Source: Nepenthes gracilis
Lineage: Eukaryota; Streptophyta; Magnoliopsida; Caryophyllales; Nepenthaceae
Length of the DNA stretch: 64,000 nt
Reading direction: 5' to 3'
Assembly (NCBI GenBank): GCA_033239525.1
Contig: BSYO01000008.1
Coordinates: 11,787,294-11,851,293 of the forward strand
Of the stretch, positions 33,516 through 43,338 are shown in pieces. Made by a program: the position numbers and the translations under genes. Position 1 is the first letter of the stretch. Each line of letters starts with the position of its first letter. Below the pieces are notes generated by a model. It did not search any database. It saw only the letters and a program-made list of their open reading frames with translations, and was not told the DNA's origin.

Positions 33516-34551
33516 TGATGGGTACACCAAAAATGGGCTGGCCCAAGGAGAGGTCAACGGGAAGCCCAAAGAAGGCTACCAACGTTCTTGACGGCCCACT
33601 AAGGAGATAGGCCCAGAACCGAAAGGCCCAAGGACGGATTGGCGGCGTTACTGCCAATCGTCAAAAACGGCCAACTGCGTTGACCAGCATTGTTGGGCTT
33701 TTAGACAGGCTTTGGCAGGCACATGATAACCATTATGGCCCAAAACTCCACGAGGGCGGCGGACACTCCCGACGGGGTCAACTCAAATTGACCGTCCGCC
33801 TCTACGATCGGGAGGCCCTTCTAAAATGGGCCTCGACTCGCCTGTGCCCATAATCCAAATGAAGGCCACCAACTGAGGACAACCAATTCACCAAGAGTTC
33901 TAGGCATAGACCACGATTGCATTTAATGCGGTCACGGAGACACGCAAAGAGGCGAAAAAGGCTAGGTGGTAACCAACATAGTGGCCAACCACTCCCCGCA
34001 GAGGGAGGAGACAAACGACAGTGCCGATCACACTAGGCAGCCGGGCGTGGGTCCACGACGATGGGCCAGCGGCGAATGCCCCAGCAAACCACCACCTTGG
34101 TGCCCAAGAATCCAGCATGGTGAGGCGTATCGAGATCTTTCCAAGCATCTTAGACTCTTCACTCTCTTGAATCAAGAACTAAAAAGACAAGTCGCATTGA
34201 TGCGCCTTTGAGTGAACTCCCGTAATCGCACAAGCTCGATCCACCCAAAGTTCTCAAGCACGATCCAACTTCAAGGCAACGAACGGGTCGCTACACACGC
34301 GTTCTCGCCTTCCCACCATCCGGATACGAGGAAACCTTACTAACATCTCGAACTAAACACTCTTTCTCTCTTCTCTCATTGCTCTTTCTATCTTTGGTTC
34401 CTTCCATTGAAGGTCATTTGACTTGAGCGCCGGAGAGTTTCGGTGGGATTAACTCGTGAACGCCGACCTCTTGTTTGCTTTTGGTGTGCAGATTCGCACT
34501 CGGTGAACGAAGTCGGATCAGCTCATCCAAGAATATTCGCTCAAGTCATCA
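33516..34551 (+). repeat. 3' LTR of element D
   Basis: 1,036 bp, TGATGGG...CATCA, collinear with the 5' LTR but missing many short segments, including the TATA-bearing stretch (the copy jumps from gaggcgtat to cgagatctttcc). Followed by AATAA and the remaining TAA repeats of element A. Confidence 0.88.
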
Positions 34552-34588
<37 letters not shown>

Positions 34589-36671
34589 TATAAAGTAAGT
34601 AAAAGAATAAAGAAAAAAAAAAGAAAAAGGAGAATGGGAAATAAGAAGGGAGAAAGGGTGGGAGAGAGAGGGGCTAGGGGAGAGAAGAAGGGGAGGAGGA
34701 GAAAGGCGAAGGAGGAGGAGAAAGGAGGAGCGGCGGCGCGACGCAGAGATTAGTGGAGAATCGCATTGTGGTGGTTGTCAGGGGGAGGTTGCGATTGTCG
34801 TGGGTGAGGCCTTGGCGGCCAGGGATTGAGGCGGCGGCGCTGGGTGAGGAAATCGGGTGTCGGAAGAGACGATGGCGGCCGTTCGGTGGTAGCGGCGACA
34901 TCGGTGGTGATTTACGTGGTGGTGCAAAGTTGTTCGATGGGAGAGAGGAGGCGATAGTGCAAGTTCCGGCGTCGGTGCCGGCTGGGTGAGGGCGGAGGAG
35001 GCTTGAGGCTATGGTGGTTTGTGCGCAGAGAGGAGAAAGGGGGAGTGCGCACGGGTGCGTGGCGGGAGAGAGAAAGGCTCGATTTCAGGACATCCTTTCT
35101 TCCAGAGTATAATATTAATGCAAGTATCATCTAGCCATATTGTTGGTCCGATTTAATTTATGATACATTTTGATGGGAGATTTTACTAACATGCATGTAT
35201 TTTTATATACCCCTAATTTATCAATTGTATACATGCATGTATATTTTATCGGCTGTGCGGTGGTTTTGTACTGGTATTTATGATTTGGAGGGATTTTGGA
35301 CACCCGGTCGATATATATGTATGTTTGTGTATCCGTATATTGTGGAACTATGAACCAGGCATTGCACTAACCATGCATGCTGCTGGAGGTGGGATCACTA
35401 CGGGACCATGACGGTCCGAGACCCGAGGGGTCATTTGTGTGATCCGAGGCACGAGACATTTGGTACCTCTCCCGACGGGGAGGCTTAGTCCCGACCGGGA
35501 GGCTTAGTTCGGACGGGGACGTATATGATAGGCTACTTCCGACGGAGGGAAAGTTGAGGTTACTTCCGCAAGAAGGAAGGTTGAGATATTTGTAGTTGAC
35601 TTACCCCACTGTGTATTTAATTGAGAACTATCGTAAGGAATTGACGGAAAACTAATATATTCGGACGTCCTAATATATAACTAAAATTTGAGGTTGCACC
35701 CAAAGTCGCGGGTGGTAAAACATAGTGAGCAAGTTCCTAATCTATGGGAGACAGAGTACATGGATGGCCTTGAGCCACATGGCCTATTTAGCCCCGATAT
35801 TTTACCGGACGAGGTAACCTTTCCTCAAGTTGGTATCATTGATATCATGCTTTGTATTTCCTTGTGATTTGAGATACGTGGTTTGGGCCCACGGATGGGC
35901 GATAGAATACGTCTTTGATTGATAAAACCCGAACGTGTTTTGATTTATGTTTTAAGGTGATTTTCTCTTGCATAATAAGTTTTAGAGGACGATGGTATGT
36001 GTCTGGTTGTAGCGTGTGTGACCTCGGATCATATGATATGATATCGTCTACGAGATTTTACCGGATCGTGATTTATATGATTTTGTCCCTTACAACGATT
36101 TAGTACGAGACATCTCCTCGATTTTGTGGATTTCACCCGGACATGGTATTTTATTTTACGTGATTGCTATACGATATCCTTGTTCCTAATTTATGAGTAC
36201 TGTTTTTATACGATAATGCTTGCTGAGCTCTAGGCTCACGTTTTCATGTTTTATCCCTTAGACTAGTGGCATGGATACGCTTGTAGGAGCTCGGACGTGA
36301 TCGGGCTCGGATATTCCTCTTGGCGAGTAGAGATGTTATATTTGGTATATTTCTAGTCTCGATGATATGTTATGATTATTATTTATGGCCGGATGATGGC
36401 CTTGATCATTGTATGTAAAATATTGAAGTTATAGTATTATGTGGAAGAGTTGTTGCAAATTTGGATACCTCCCTTACGATCATGGTTAGCAGGTCGTGTA
36501 TTATGTTTGTCCGGATTCTTATTCGATGAGATTTTGTACGGGTTTTATTTATATTGGGTCCTGCATGTGTATGATTGTCACACCCGGGTTGGGTTATTAT
36601 GGTTGATGGAAATATTATTATTGATTTTATTTTTGACCTGCGAATATTGTGTTCCGGGTCGTGACAATCAG

Positions 36672-38118
36672 ATCCTACTACAATTCACTTAATCCATCGA
36701 GGATCCACCCAAACGATATAGTCGACAATCTACCACTTATTCCTTAAAAGCAATCCTCATATATCTCTTTCCGATAAATACCAATCGCTTTCAAGCCAAA
36801 TGCCCCATAGACGCTGCAATCCTGAATGAATACTTAAAGGCAACTTATTAAATTTAGCTAGACCTAAGAAAATCGCACGCCTTCACCACATCAATCAGTC
36901 TTTCCCAATTAGCCATCACTTCAATGTACTACAAACCCACAATCATGCTACCGAAAAAGCCACATGCCCAACATAACAACTAAACTTATATTCATTTCCC
37001 TATTGAGTACACGACTAATTGTCTTTCACTATCCATGATACAGTCCTTAAATAGAGTTTATACACTTCTATAATTCTTTAAATTCATCGATGAGGCTATC
37101 ACGAAATTGATCTAAATATGGCCGGAAGATTCAATCCATAAAATTTACAAAAATGTCAACGAGACCACAAACCTAAGAGGCATTACCGAAACTTGTAATG
37201 GCTGTATCATTATTTTACGAGTTGCCGTGGCATAGTTCTCGATTATCCACAATTGACAATACTATGGATATAAATCGATCTTAGAAAATATCAAGCCCTT
37301 GTAATAGATCAAACAAATCATCTATTAATTCACAATACTCGCTTATCAAACCACTCATCCTCCAAACAATCTAAATTTTCAATCATCTACATATAACCTC
37401 GTCAGTTCATCTTACTTACCCTAAAGGCTCTAAAGCATCCCATGGTAGGCACCCAACCAATACTTTTTCGATTCTATACGGAATCCTTAAAAATCATTGC
37501 CGATTTTGACATAACCTTAATAGCAACCTCGATTTACCAATCAAAATATAATCCATCCTAATCCTTTCCTCTAAGAAATATCCACGAATACTTACACAGC
37601 TGAAAAATTCTTAGTGACCACAAGATGACTTCCAGACGTGGTCATATACACCTACTAAACTCAGCACACACCATCACTAATGATTTGCAGGAAAAAATCA
37701 ATATCAATTCCCTCGCCTCTTGATCAATTCTTCCGCAAATTCAAAATTCATAACCAAACTTGTAAACATACACCTAGTGTGGCGACTCTCCAACCAAATG
37801 CCCCTAATATCACATTAGCGCTCAATACATCAATTAAAAATCTAATGAATCAACTACTTACATTTGCAGACCTAAAACGAACACCAGAATTGGCTCTAGG
37901 CGAGTATTTAGTTTCCCGTTAATTCTAAGCGCTGCCATATCTTAATTCTATCACCAACATATTAATAGTCGAGTTAGATCATCCCACCTTAGCAAAGTAC
38001 TCAACTAAGGACCTCAACCCAAAACCAATCAAACCTAAATTTTAACCTGAAATCAATCAATTTAGGCCTTGAATTAAGATCAACCTAATTTAGACCTTAA
38101 GGCATCTCCCTACAATTA
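36672..38118 (-). pseudogene. Gypsy B protease/RT part, degenerate
   Basis: On the minus strand this piece is collinear with element A's interior: an ANVILGAF block near 37785-37800 matches A's FNVILWVIW, and the segment at about 36835-36870 matches A's FLGLVKF block. Its left end, GGATCTGAT, meets the RNase H start on the other side of element A. Stops are frequent in every frame, and I find no gag or YxDD motif. Confidence 0.65.
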
Positions 38119-38128
38119 TCTTATACCA
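38119..38128 (-). other. Primer binding site of element B
   Basis: On the minus strand TGGTATAAGA, two bases after the 5' LTR end, fits the initiator tRNA-Met site with one change. Confidence 0.6.
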
Positions 38129-38130
38129 CT

Positions 38131-40621
38131 TGTAATGGAACACCTCCCAAATTTGTCATTTCTTCTAATCATAAACAATTGACCAAATAATTTTTTTTGG
38201 CAAGTAAATTGACTAAATAATTGAAAAGAAAAAATCTATTGGACGTGATATACTTCAACTGACCTCAAATCGTCAAATGAAATAAATAAAGAACATACAT
38301 AGGATCTAAAAAATAGGCTACAATATCGGTGGCTCCGATATCAACCCAAAAATACGACATCGGATCTTTAGTAGGAAAAAATACCTGCAAAAATATCAAT
38401 CTAACATATACATATATAATCCAACAATATCACGAAAGCAAAAATACTTTCTTGCACCGAAACGATAATCCCACACATAAAAATGTGTCCAAGATCATCA
38501 TGACATAATAATTAATATCAAACTCCATGATACAACAATTTGACCTTCTAAACATCGGCCACAACCTATTTACTTTACTTCCATTATTCGAAATAGAAAT
38601 TCAACTAAATTATAATGTCTAGTACAATAAATAATGTCCGAAAAATGCTAAACAATATAAATAATCCATAACAGATTTTCTCCATAACCTGCACAATATG
38701 GAGCAACCTGTTTAATCCAACATAATAAATAACAGTCTTGTCCATGATCAAATATGAAACTGGTAGCTCCGAACAATACAAAAATACTGAGTTAATAATA
38801 TCGCCAGAAAATCTATAATACAATCACAACCATGTCCGGAATTAAACTAACTAACCTACAATAAACAATACAGTCTAGACCTGCCCAAAAATACAAATAT
38901 ATAAACAACAAAACTAATAAGTTTAAACACTTCCAAATCTCTAATCTTACTCGTCAGGTAAGAACTCCTATATCTCTTGCTCATCTGAAGATTAGTAAAA
39001 ATAGCAATAAAGTGAGTCAAATACTCAATAAGGTACATTATACAAAGAAATATGCATAGTTTATACTTGAAATATAACGGTACATATTAGAAGGAATAGG
39101 GATAAATGGATAGTCATAAATATGATCATAAAATACTTTCATAATACATTCAAAACTCGTTGTCTTATTCTTTCATTATCTTACTCATCAGATCATGTTG
39201 AAAACTTACTTTTGTTTGGGGATCAGGGCTAGTAGGCTTTACTAGCTAAATGAGCGGTTAATCGAAAGCTGAATTGTATTTATTTTTAGGCAATTAAAAG
39301 CCTTCTTCCCTATTCAAGATTCAGAAGATGGCCGTCTATATATAACCCTATAGACAGAGCCTTAGTCGTAAAGCGGTTCTTAGCAGACAACGATCGCCCG
39401 CTATAATATATTAAGGTATGCTGAAATATACTATCTGTTGAACGTTCCTTGATCCAGTTTCTTAGTTCTTAACTTCTTAGGGAATTCTGCACTGAACTTT
39501 ATACATCTTTGGTTCTCATTCTTTTGGATAATAGTTTATAATTCTTTAATATAATTGCAGAATTTTCTCCATAATTCCTTTCAATAAATATGTACTTGTT
39601 TCTTATTATATGATGTTCACATAACTTCAAATGTACACATAAATTGACAAGAAGCTTAGGAAACTTTTACATTCCTTGTACAAAACAAAAACATTATCAT
39701 TTTCGGACTATAAATATTAAATTCCATGCATAGTCCACTTCATATGTATGATATATATTTAATCCTTCAATTTTTATAACTAATTTCGGATTGAGGGTTC
39801 GGGGTTTCCAACAATTTCAAGAGTTTCCATAAAAAAATGCAAAATAGGCAATTTTTACAATATCGGTCCTTATACTTACAAACGGGATATTTTGGGAAGG
39901 AAATTTGCACATTTAAAGGATTTAATATAATTAACCGGACTGTGAAACATTATATACGAAATACAAGTGGTAAAACATCATATACTCGAAATCATGGCAT
40001 GTGTGGGTTTAGGGTTTCCTATTAAACACAATATTTCGCATAAACCTTGAAATTGGACATAAAATCGACATGTATACACGTTTTTCATACATATACTTCA
40101 AAATCGGAAAGAAAATTGACATATATGACATTTAATACATGAATACTTCAAAATCTAAGATTGGATGGGTATTTGAATAAAAATATCTAGAATGAATGGT
40201 AAGAAATGAGCGAAAAGAGAAAGAAAAGTATAAGAGTGCACTTACCTTAATCCGATCTACAAGTTCCTCAACTAGCCCCACGTCGAAAACAGATCCAATA
40301 GCCTCGACCTCCTCCTCTCTCTTCTCCTCCACGTTCTCTCTCTCTCTCATCTTTCTCTTTCTCTTTCGAAAAATGACCGAAAAATGACTGCGCGAATATT
40401 TATACCCTGACTGGCGCTCAAGCTCCAGTTGGGTGCTGCTCGAGCACCACTACCCTGGAACTCTCGCCTGAGGCGCTCATCGGGGGTGCCTTGGGCGCGG
40501 CCATTTTGAAAAATGTAACTCACCTCGGGCGCCACTCAAGTGCCGAGCCTCCCTCATCCAATTTTGATTATATTAATTTAATTACTTCTACTTACTATAT
40601 TTTAAAAATTGGTACCTTACA
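38131..40621 (-). repeat. 5' LTR of gypsy element B
   Basis: 2,491 bp, on the minus strand TGTAAGGTACCAATTTTT...GTTCCATTACA. The promoter-proximal part has a CT/GA-rich tract (about 40310-40365), followed in the sense direction by AAGGTAAGTG (40240-40249), a splice-donor-like motif shared with other LTRs here. No protein is encoded. Confidence 0.8.
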
Positions 40622-41400
40622 ACTTCATACTCAAAGTATCAACAATAATATTTGCTTTTTCTATCTGATATTGGATCTCATAATCATAATCTTTCAATAT
40701 ATCCATCTATCTTCGCTGCCACATATTTAATTCTTTTTATGAGAATAAATACTTTAAACTTTTATAATTAGAGTAAACTATAAATTTCTTTTCATACAGA
40801 TAATGTCTCCAAATTTTCAATGTAAAGATTACAGCTGCTAATTCTAAATTATGGTTGGGATAATTTGACTAATGAATTTTCAACTGACTTGACTCATAGG
40901 CAATCACCCTAACTCGCTGTATTAGAACACATCCCAGACCGCTCTTAGAAGTATCACAATATACAGTAAAGCCACCCGACCAATTAGGGATCGATAATAT
41001 AGGCGCTGTTGTCAATCTCCTTTTCAATTCTTGGAAGTTGTCCTCATAGTTACTATTTTAAACAAATATCATCTTCTTTTGTGTCAATTGAGTCAAAGGT
41101 ATTGCAATCCTCAAGAAAGTCACTGCTTTCACTTTCTTCGAATCTACTGATATGCCACATTTGAAAATGATATGACCCAAAAATAAAATTTTCTCCAATC
41201 AGAACTCACATTTCTTTAATTTAGTATATAGTTACCTATCCTTCAAGGTTTGCAATACAATTTTCAAATAGGTCTCATGCTCATTAAAGCTCCTCGAATA
41301 AATCAAAATGCCATTAATAAAGACTACCATAAACTAATCCAGATATGACTAAAAAATTTTATTCATTAGATCCATAAAGGATACCGGCACATTCACAACC
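40622..41400 (-). pseudogene. Gypsy C RT and RNase H fragment, catalytic residues lost
   Basis: The minus strand reads, from right to left, VNVPVSFMDLMNKIF (RT palm), FMVVFINGILIYSRS, LKKCEF, LFLGHIIF, the RNase H start FTVYCDTSKSGLGCVL, NLELAAVIFTLK and LKYLFSFKELNMWQRRW, ending ANIIVDTLSMK at the junction with element B. In the RT box the family sequence IDDILIYS is INGILIYS (codons at 41310-41315), so both catalytic Asp are gone. It is the best-preserved gypsy pol segment in the window but has several stops. From 41400 to 41630 an unrelated-looking open stretch continues on the same strand; its identity is unclear. Confidence 0.82.
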
Positions 41401-41630
41401 ATCTGTTCAATTTTGAATATTTTCTTCTGTTCTACTTTTGAATCAGTTTTGAACTAGTCTTGTTACTAACCATTGCACGCACAGTATCTTGAATTCTACA
41501 AATTGGCTCCACTGCTAGCAACGTAAGTTGTTCTAGATGATTCTTGCACAATTCTTCATCATCAGCTTGGAATAACAAATTTTTAAGTCTATTATAGTCA
41601 ATCTTCAACAATTTTAACAACATACGCAGA

Positions 41631-41830
41631 CACTACAAAAAAATTAATTTTTAGTGACAAAAAATTAGTGAAAAATATATCTTTGTCACTATTAATAATT
41701 AATATTTATAATTTAGTGATAAAAATATTATTTTATCACTAAAAGTTTAAAATTAAATAAATAATAATTATGATAAATAAAATAATTAATATTAAATAAT
41801 AAAAATAAGAGTGATAAAAATATATTATTA
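41631..41830 (+). repeat. CACTA terminal and subterminal repeats
   Basis: The CACTACAAAAAAA end is followed by short motifs in both orientations: TTTTAGTGACAAA, TTTGTCACTATT, TTTAGTGATAAAA, TTTATCACTAAAA and GAGTGATAAAAA. Such clusters are the binding sites of the CACTA DNA-binding protein in studied elements. Confidence 0.75.
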
Positions 41831-42179
41831 CTAATTATAAAAAATAATCTTAATACTTAAAAATATTAAAAAAAAGTTATACTTTATTTATTAAATTATT
41901 ATTTTAAAAATTTAAATCTTATAAAAATTTAGTAAATAAAATTTAAAATTTAACAACCATACACGTGGAAATATTTTTAATTTAACATTTTAAATTAAAT
42001 TAATTTAACGTTTAATTTAATTTGCCCGTTATCAGGCTCTGGAAGCTTCTAATGAATCGCCTTCAACCACGTGCACGTTATTTTTTTTTATTAAAAAAAA
42101 AAGGGTGACATGTAGTCATTGGATGAAAATGCATCCAATGGCTGCAAGTATCTGAGGCAAATTAAACCCTCGTCCCATT

Positions 42180-42398
42180 CAAGCTTCCATTTATTTTACT
42201 GAGCGTTACACACTCTCTTCCTCTCTTCCTCTCATTCCCTTCATTTTGCTGAGCGTCACCATTCAGCCACTGTCGTTACTTCCGTAGCTATTGCCGTCAC
42301 TTGAGAAAGAGAGCTACTATTGCCGAGGCTGTTATTTCTTGTCGCCGTTGTCCATCGTTATTGTTTGGGTTGTTGTCACTGTTCATCGTCGCAAATCA
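42180..42398 (+). other. Probable leader exon of the CACTA transposase gene
   Basis: A CT-rich, moderately GC-rich segment rises out of AT-rich DNA and ends at CAAATCAG|GTAAGCATT, a strong splice donor. It contains no start codon followed by a long frame. The position, 550 bp from the transposon end, fits a noncoding first exon. Confidence 0.45.
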
Positions 42399-42399
42399 G

Positions 42400-43338
42400 G
42401 TAAGCATTATCTTCCATTCCTTGAAACAACCATAAATCTACCTTATTATTGTTAAAATATAACGATTTGTTGGTTAAAATTTTTTGAATCTCAATTTATA
42501 AAATAAGATTTATTTTTACATTAAAATATTTTTCACTTATTTATCGTTAATATCGTCGTCTTCCATTCAACTATTTTTCTTTAATTTTTTCTACTATCTT
42601 ATTTCGAATACTTTCTTCAATCTTATAGTTGATGAAAAGCCGTGACAGAAGTATTATGTTTGAGGTATCATCCTCTTCTATTCAACGTCACTATCGGAGC
42701 AGCTATTATTCTCGATTCACTGTTTGAGATATAGTATCAATTCTGAGCTATATTATTTATTTTCTTGCTGTTGAGGATTTATACTAATGATTTCATTTGA
42801 TCTGTACTTGGCTGTTTAGAATGAGTTTCATGTTAGATGCTCAGGTTTTAAATGAGCCGTGTTTTTTGCCAAAACTAACTAGGTTGGATCTTGTAGAAAT
42901 TTTTTACTTTTGACCATTCATGAGGCAATGACTAAGTTATTTTTAGGCATGTTCTGCCTCTTACTTACAGTCTGTCTTGTAAAATCTGTGCTAAATTTCA
43001 TGTTTCATCTTCTAGCCTACTATAATATTACCTTTTTGTTGAGTTTTTCTTTCAGATTGTTGAGGCTTTTAGTGACTAGTTGCTAAAGAATCTTCTGCTG
43101 CTCATATAAATGAAAAACTTTTGGTGTATATGGAAGTTGTGCCCTTGTAGGTTGTCATTTATCCCTTTTATACAGTTTCGTACAACTTTAAATATGAACT
43201 GGTGTTCTGACTCTATAGTTTATACTTCATTTCTGTGATATGGGACAATATTTTTGTGGCCATTCCTTCTGCCATCATCTGACTCTTATCTGAATAAAAT
43301 TGTGGCTTTTAACTATCAAGAAGGAAAGAGGCTTATAT
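42400..43338. other. CACTA intron-like DNA
   Basis: AT-rich, no coding signal recognised. It ends at the insertion of the gypsy solo LTR. Confidence 0.4.

Larger units (their letters stand above)
24368..34551 (+). mobile_element. Gypsy element D (Tat-like) with an antisense gene
   Basis: LTRs start TGATGGGTACACC and end CATCA; target duplication AATAA at 24363-24367 and 34552-34556. The primer site TTGGCGCC, Gag with PSKFKMPSLDLYDG, protease VDNGSS and RT LYVDDMLVK are characteristic of the plant Tat lineage. A tandem array follows pol, and a minus-strand gene fills the space before the 3' LTR. The span is 10.2 kb with GC content well above its surroundings. All frames are broken. Confidence 0.88.
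18108..36666 (+). mobile_element. Gypsy element A, inserted in B and interrupted by D
   Basis: 5' LTR 18108-20617, primer site, 3.5-kb internal region, polypurine tract (aatgaggggagag, 24160-24172) and 3' LTR 24173-36666, which contains element D. LTRs start TGTAATATTTCGG and end TTGACA or GTGACA. Flanking 5-mers ACTAG (18103-18107) and ATCAG (36667-36671) are taken as a decayed target duplication because removing one restores element B's reading. Confidence 0.85.
24173..36666 (+). repeat. 3' LTR of gypsy element A, split by element D
   Basis: LTR pieces are 24173-24367 and 34557-36666, about 2.3 kb. The right piece follows the 5' LTR from the TAA tract to the GTGACA end. AT-rich stretches are nearly identical between the LTRs, but the right piece is missing many 10-60 bp GC-rich segments, for example in the block corresponding to 18660-18900. 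Confidence 0.85.
16545..40621 (-). mobile_element. Gypsy element B, split by element A
   Basis: 3' LTR remnant 16545-16802; internal DNA 16803-18102 and 36672-38130; 5' LTR 38131-40621. Element A (18108-36666) interrupts the RNase H region: joining the flanks and removing one 5-bp duplicate restores an alignment with A's own pol. B's internal region totals only about 2.8 kb, with no recognisable gag. The right flank reads directly into element C's RNase H/integrase junction, which shows B inserted into C. Confidence 0.78.
15252..41630 (-). mobile_element. Gypsy element C (outermost of the nest), fragmented
   Basis: Left part: 3' LTR 15252-16235 plus the last 0.3 kb of pol (16236-16544). Right part: RNase H and RT remnants (40622-about 41400) and further internal sequence up to 41630, where the CACTA element begins. 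Element B sits between them. The integrase core expected between the two parts is missing, as is the outer part of B's 3' LTR, so a deletion removed both. C's 5' LTR is not in the window. Confidence 0.7.
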
